Shown here piece after piece: positions 59,540-64,000 of a DNA stretch of 64,000 bases; positions within the stretch are counted from its first letter, which is position 1, and each line of letters opens with the position of its first letter. The stretch spans positions 137,647,741 through 137,711,740 of the forward strand of contig CM041465.1 in assembly GCA_023213395.1 (NCBI GenBank). Reading direction: 5' to 3'. The notes below the pieces were generated by a model. The model saw nothing but the letters and a program-made list of their open reading frames with translations. It was not told the DNA's origin and ran no database searches. This DNA is from Cycas panzhihuaensis. Its lineage: Eukaryota > Cycadophyta. Position numbers and translations under genes: made by a program.

Positions 59540-61702
59540 ATTCCTCTCCCTTAAGATGTTTCGCCCACGAAACATAGTCGAACAATTGCAATCCCTTAAA
59601 CATATGCTGTCCTTCGTTGTAGTGGAGTCCATTAAGTGATTAGACGAATGTTGCAGGTATTTATTGGAAGATTCCTCTGGTTGAAAATCTCAACAGTATT
59701 TTTGGAGTGCTTATGGTTGCTTTTTGACTTCTTCAACCTGATTCTCGCGTAATATGACTTTAGTTTTGTTTGATCTTTTTCTTGATAACGTGATGGTTCT
59801 TCTTTCTTTCTTAAATCATATAAACTGCTCATCCATATTCATTTCGAAGGTTCTAAGTGTACTGAGCCATTGATTGCCCAATACAATATCTACACCTCTG
59901 ACATCAACGACGTAGAAATCTTCTATAATGTTGACGTCGTTTAGCGTGATGTTAAGGTTCTTCATTATACCTTGGCCAGAGATTACCTGCCTTCCTCCAA
60001 CAGTGACCTGGAAACGAGGAGTCCTTAATGGAAATAACCTCAGTTATTGTGCGCAGTTTCGATCAATAAAATTGTGTGCTACCTAAATTTATCAATATTA
60101 TTACAACTTGATTTTTGATAGATCCCTGCAATTTTAAGGTATTTGATTGATTAAAACTACTCATATATGATAGTGACATTTGCGAATGGTCGTCCTCGAG
60201 ATTACTGTGGCTTTCTTGATGTTCTACATGATAACAATTTCTTTGATTATTTTTAGATTCTTGTTCTTCTTCATCAATATTGTCATTTGGCAGTAATTAG
60301 ATTGTATATAGCTAGTTCTTTTGACATCTATGCACAGGTTCCCACTTTTCCTCACATCTGAAGCATAGGTTTCTTCTTCTTAACTCTTCTTGTTCTATTT
60401 TTGTTTTTTGAATGATTAGTTTGGCAGGTCAATTGATTGATAATTGTTTATGCTGAACACTTGGTAAAGGATTATGTCGACCAGGTGGAGAAATATAGAG
60501 ATCTATGCCTGTTTTGCATAAGGCATTGTGTTTATCTTCATGTACTTTGGCTAACTATATTGCTTTGTTAAGGTCCTTTGGTTCTTGAATTTTAACATCA
60601 GCTTAGATCTCTGTTTTTAGACCATCTATATATAACTAGATAAGTCGACTAGTTGGAATATCTTCTAACGCATAACTTAGCCTCGTGAATGCTGCATTGT
60701 ATTCTTCCACAGAACCAATTTGTTTTAATTTTCATAACTCATAATAATAATCACGATTAGATACGATTTCAAATCGCTTAATGAATAAATGCACAAATTC
60801 TTTCTAGGTTGGTAATTGATCTCGAAATGAAGTTTGCTCGAGACACTGCCACCATTTACACGCTATGCCATCCATGTGTAGGGTGGCTATGAAACTGCTC
60901 TTAATCTCCATTAAGCGAAATAGTTTTCCATTTGTTGTATCCACACTCTTGACTCATGCAACTTTTGCTCCATCTTTGAAACATTGTATAGTAATTTCTT
61001 TTCTTTTTCTATGTTTGAATACTTTGTAAGCAGTTAAAGTATGCTTGAAAACCTACTATCTTCTGTTCTTCAGGGGTCAAATTGTGATACTCATTAAGGT
61101 ATTTTTTGATAGCTTCATTCTCAGTATTAATTAGAGTCGTCTTAGGACTGGAATATTTTTTAACAATATGATTTCTGATATGGGACTGTCGACTCATTGC
61201 CTCATCCTCTGAATCTTGAACAATCATGTCTTCTTTTCCATCCATTGCTAAGATTATCAATTTATCTAAGATCTAATGTAATGTATGATTTAAGAGCACA
61301 TTTGATGTCTGGATTGCTTCGTAGACTGCTTGAGTGATCGGTTTGACAATATCCTTTTGAATGGTATTATCTACCATATCTTTAGTATTCATTATTTTAA
61401 TGATTGTATAAGTACGGTTCCAATGATCCCCTTCTGTAACTGTCGCCAATTTGTCGGTTATACTAACTCTTGTCGAGAGGATATCGATTGAATACGTATA
61501 TGTGAGCACAATATAAGAATCGTCAAGATAAGCTTTAGTGTTTGTCAGAGTTATAGTTCCTCCATCGCCTAATATTTGACTGATGATATATTTTGTTTTT
61601 AAAATAGTATGTTTCACCTTTAAAGCTTGTATAAATTGGGGCAATAATTTGACAATAATTAAATGTTTGATTTGTTAAGAACGTAATGAGAGATTTAACT
61701 TA

Positions 61703-61703
<1 letters not shown>

Positions 61704-61777
<74 letters not shown>
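61704..61777. repeat. (TA)n microsatellite, expanded allele
   Basis: About 74 bp of TA repeat at the position equivalent to the 50-bp tract at 3240. Confidence 0.95.
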
Positions 61778-61783
<6 letters not shown>

Positions 61784-62528
61784 CATATGGGGTATTAATA
61801 CAATATTAAAGGCTCATTATGTTATGAGGGCGTGAATTAAGTGATATTTAATATATGATATCAATAAGGTAAAGTAATATATGAATAACTTATATATAAT
61901 AGATGAGATGAATATTATTTAAACATTATTAGAGATATAATTTAAAGAATTAAATAGCGTAGGGTTTTAAAGGTGACACGAATGCATAATATATATTACC
62001 TTTGGGTAAGGATACACGTAAAATTGCAGGAGCTATTGCAATGCATGATATGAAGCGATTTATAATATATGGATAGCATAATAGAGCAAGGCAAATTTTT
62101 GAATGATATATGCACACCATAGTGACAAAAATGACTACGTGGTAAGAGGCAGCAGCCTTGGCTGGAAGAGATGATGATAGCAGTGAATCTGCTGAGCAGT
62201 CAAGAGAAATTAAATAAGGCGATGAAAAAATCAAGGATGCAAAGAATGAAGAGATGTAGGCAGAACAAGATGACCTCTGATAATGGAAGGAAAAGATGAA
62301 CGGATGACGATGAAGGAAGACTATGCAATAATAGAGAACAACAGCAAAAATAGCGAGAGCGATGAATCACGGGAAATGATTTTGACAACGATGGAATATA
62401 GACGCATAAACCTGTAATATCCAAAAACGATGCTGACACATATGTGTGTTGGAAAACATGTCGCAAATATGTATATATGAATTACGTGAGGGCGAACTTC
62501 GTAATACATACGTACGCTCGTATGGACC

Positions 62529-63308
62529 TGAAACGCTCTCCGCGGGGCGGTGATCCAACGTCTAGCGGAAAGGGCATAAAAGACGATATGCTACTTAAGC
62601 TAGATAGCGAGGATCATACCTCGCAGGGCATCCGTGCACCGGAGCGCGGGTACGGGACTACAAGGTGCCTGGTTGCTTCCAGGTAGCCATGCAAAGACGA
62701 GGCCTTCCTACCCTTCGGATGGCCGGGAAGGAAAGGGAAACCTCGCGCGCCGCGGCTTCTCAAGGCAATGAGAAGGCGACGAGGGGGCAACCAACCTAAT
62801 GTGCAACGGGTGCGAAGTAAAGTATGGCTAAGGGGTATAACATGAACGGGTCCTCTATTCCTATGTTGTGTAAAGTAAAAGAACAGTGCAAGAAAGTAAT
62901 TGTAAAATGAAAGATTATCTTCCTTTTCCTTATGTTTTCTTTCCTTTGTCTATCTATCACGGTAAATGTAAAGAGACAAAAGAGCGTAAAGAAAGCACGA
63001 AAGAAATGCGAAGAATACCTGGATCCGGCGTTCGAGTAGAAGCACTGATTCCCCTTCTAGGTTGCGCTCCTTTCCTCCTTCCTTCGCGCATGCAACGTCG
63101 ATCGATGGTAATGAAGGGGGTTTACTTACCTCCCCTTGAGCATGCAAGAACTAGATAAAACGAAAGGACGGAGCGAACTCAAAGCGAAGGGGAGAAATCC
63201 GTGCGAGAAGGCCGACCGACGGGTTGATCTCGCGCACCACTTCCTCCAGCGATCCTGCGAACAAGCGGAGAGCACCTTCCTCTCGGAGAGAGGCTACCAA
63301 ATCTGACA

Positions 63309-63348
<40 letters not shown>

Positions 63349-63350
63349 AA
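62529..63350 (-). repeat. 3' LTR end of a Tat-like element inserted in the short element
   Basis: The left edge TGAAACGCTCTCC aligns with TGGATGCGCGTC, the LTR edge at 29979, and similarity continues (TAGCGAGGAT; CTTCCTACCCTTCGGATGG). The host sequence breaks exactly here: the first short element continues past GGACC at 4036-4040. CpG is abundant, unlike the copy at 30 kb. The element extends to the right. Confidence 0.65.
63311..63346. repeat. (TA)n microsatellite in the Tat-like LTR region
   Basis: About 36 bp of TA repeat. Confidence 0.95.
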
Positions 63351-64000
63351 ACGAAATCAACTAAGATAAATAATTTAAGCTGTGCACGAGCGTAACAAAA
63401 ATGAAACAAAAGGCGCATGGTAAGCATATACAACATCATGCGCCATAAAACATACTACATGGGACTGAGTATAGCCTCGGGATGGCTAACTCACCCACGG
63501 GAGGTCTCCACGGGGTTTGGGAAGGCAATGCTAGCGGGTAACAAGGCGGAGAAGAGTAGTGTTGGGTTACCTACACCAAGTGGAAAGCTCAAAGCAACTC
63601 TCTTAGGCTTCCCTAACCCCGTTTCCTAAGAAAGCGCAGGTGGTAAAGGGAGAGAGGACAAGGGATGGAACCCTTGGGGAGAAGGACGGCAATGGGGGAC
63701 GGAACCCCGCCTATCTCCCTCAAATCCTCATGTGAAACCCTTTATATCGGCTAACTCAGAAAATGGTGAAAGAGATAGCTTAGAGGGAAAGGATAAATCT
63801 CAAGGAAATGCAAGAAAATATACCCAATCTAGGGTAGCACTATAGGAAAGCTACAACTAGCTAAGATTACTTTCATTGAATGACAAAGGGAATATCAAAG
63901 AAAGTGCATGCAAAAGGGGGAAAAGAGCTTGCAAGTAGAACAATAAAAAGCAAGGAAAAAAGCACCAACAAGAGACAAGAAATACCTTGGATGAGAAGGA
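63351..64000 (-). other. GC-richer DNA continuing the Tat-like element
   Basis: No coding recognised. It is purine-rich on the plus strand like the 30.1-30.5 kb LTR region. It could be more LTR or the region before it; the window ends inside it. Confidence 0.4.

Larger units (their letters stand above)
59290..62528 (-). mobile_element. Short gag-protease-only LTR element, second copy, interrupted
   Basis: It shares with 822-4040 the same LTR (59290-59539), polypurine tract, internal layout and left flank including TGTTG at 59285-59289. The right part (primer site and 5' LTR) is absent because a Tat-like LTR begins at 62529. The gag-protease frames are a little better kept here: a 123-residue frame at 61273-61644, the gag start at 61009-61260, CFRCEEKWEPVHRC near 60340, and a full-length protease remnant with VDIVLGNQWL near 59870. 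The protease active site is also NLG here. Reverse transcriptase is absent, as in the first copy. Confidence 0.88.

Noticed and set aside
59290-62528. Independent second transposition of the short element
   Set aside because: It has the same flank and site as the first copy, so duplication of the region explains it.
63151-63439. Frames with long Ile-Tyr runs
   Set aside because: They translate the TA microsatellite.

Overview
The window is plant nuclear DNA. The evidence is a leucine-rich-repeat receptor-like protein gene, chromodomain-bearing Ty3/gypsy polyproteins, Ty1/copia polyproteins with plant-type motifs, a plant mobile domain (PMD) sequence and a miniature TRIM element. Most of the sequence is AT-rich and consists of nested, mutated retroelements, with a few GC-rich islands (about 22.2-30.9 kb, 32.8-36.1 kb and 62.5-64 kb). 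Many old, heavily mutated elements would suit a large slowly purged genome such as a gymnosperm, but I cannot fix the species.

Layout. 1-12.7 kb: two tandem partial copies of a Ty3/gypsy-like gag-protease unit. The first is interrupted by a complete short LTR element on the minus strand that carries only gag and protease (822-4488). The second is interrupted by a complete chromovirus with both LTRs, primer site, polypurine tract, chromodomain and a 5-bp target duplication (5508-11135). A third copy of the same unit lies at 57.3-59.3 kb, with the same gag-only element at the same site, so 1-4.04 kb and 58.48-62.53 kb are a segmental duplication. 13.6-16.8 kb: the only convincing host gene, an LRR receptor-like protein on the minus strand, with one 97-bp intron and one apparent single-base frameshift. 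17-19 kb: degenerate local repeats. 19.0-22.1 kb: a decayed minus-strand copia element. 22.15-25.3 kb: a GC-rich plus-strand PMD-like coding unit. 25.7-30.9 kb and 32.8-36.1 kb: two minus-strand copies of a Tat-like gypsy element with gag and protease; the first also keeps an integrase C-terminus and lacks the reverse transcriptase core. 36.6-40.9 kb: chromovirus pieces facing in opposite directions. 41.4-45.6 kb: a decayed plus-strand copia element with a TRIM inserted in its integrase. 46.5-57.3 kb: mostly non-coding AT-rich DNA with several tandem duplications of 100-140 bp and two isolated LTR/primer-site junctions. 62.53-64 kb: the LTR end of another Tat-like element inserted into the second gag-only element.

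There is no operon-like or pathway relationship between genes. The main relationship is insertion order. The paralogous copies keep the empty sites for both the chromovirus (58215-58234) and the gag-only element (12285-12306). No clearly new functional system is visible. The items most worth a second look are the PMD-like unit lying antisense to a coreless Tat-like element, the gag-only element family, the single-intron receptor-like gene and the cluster of tandem duplications at 47-53 kb.
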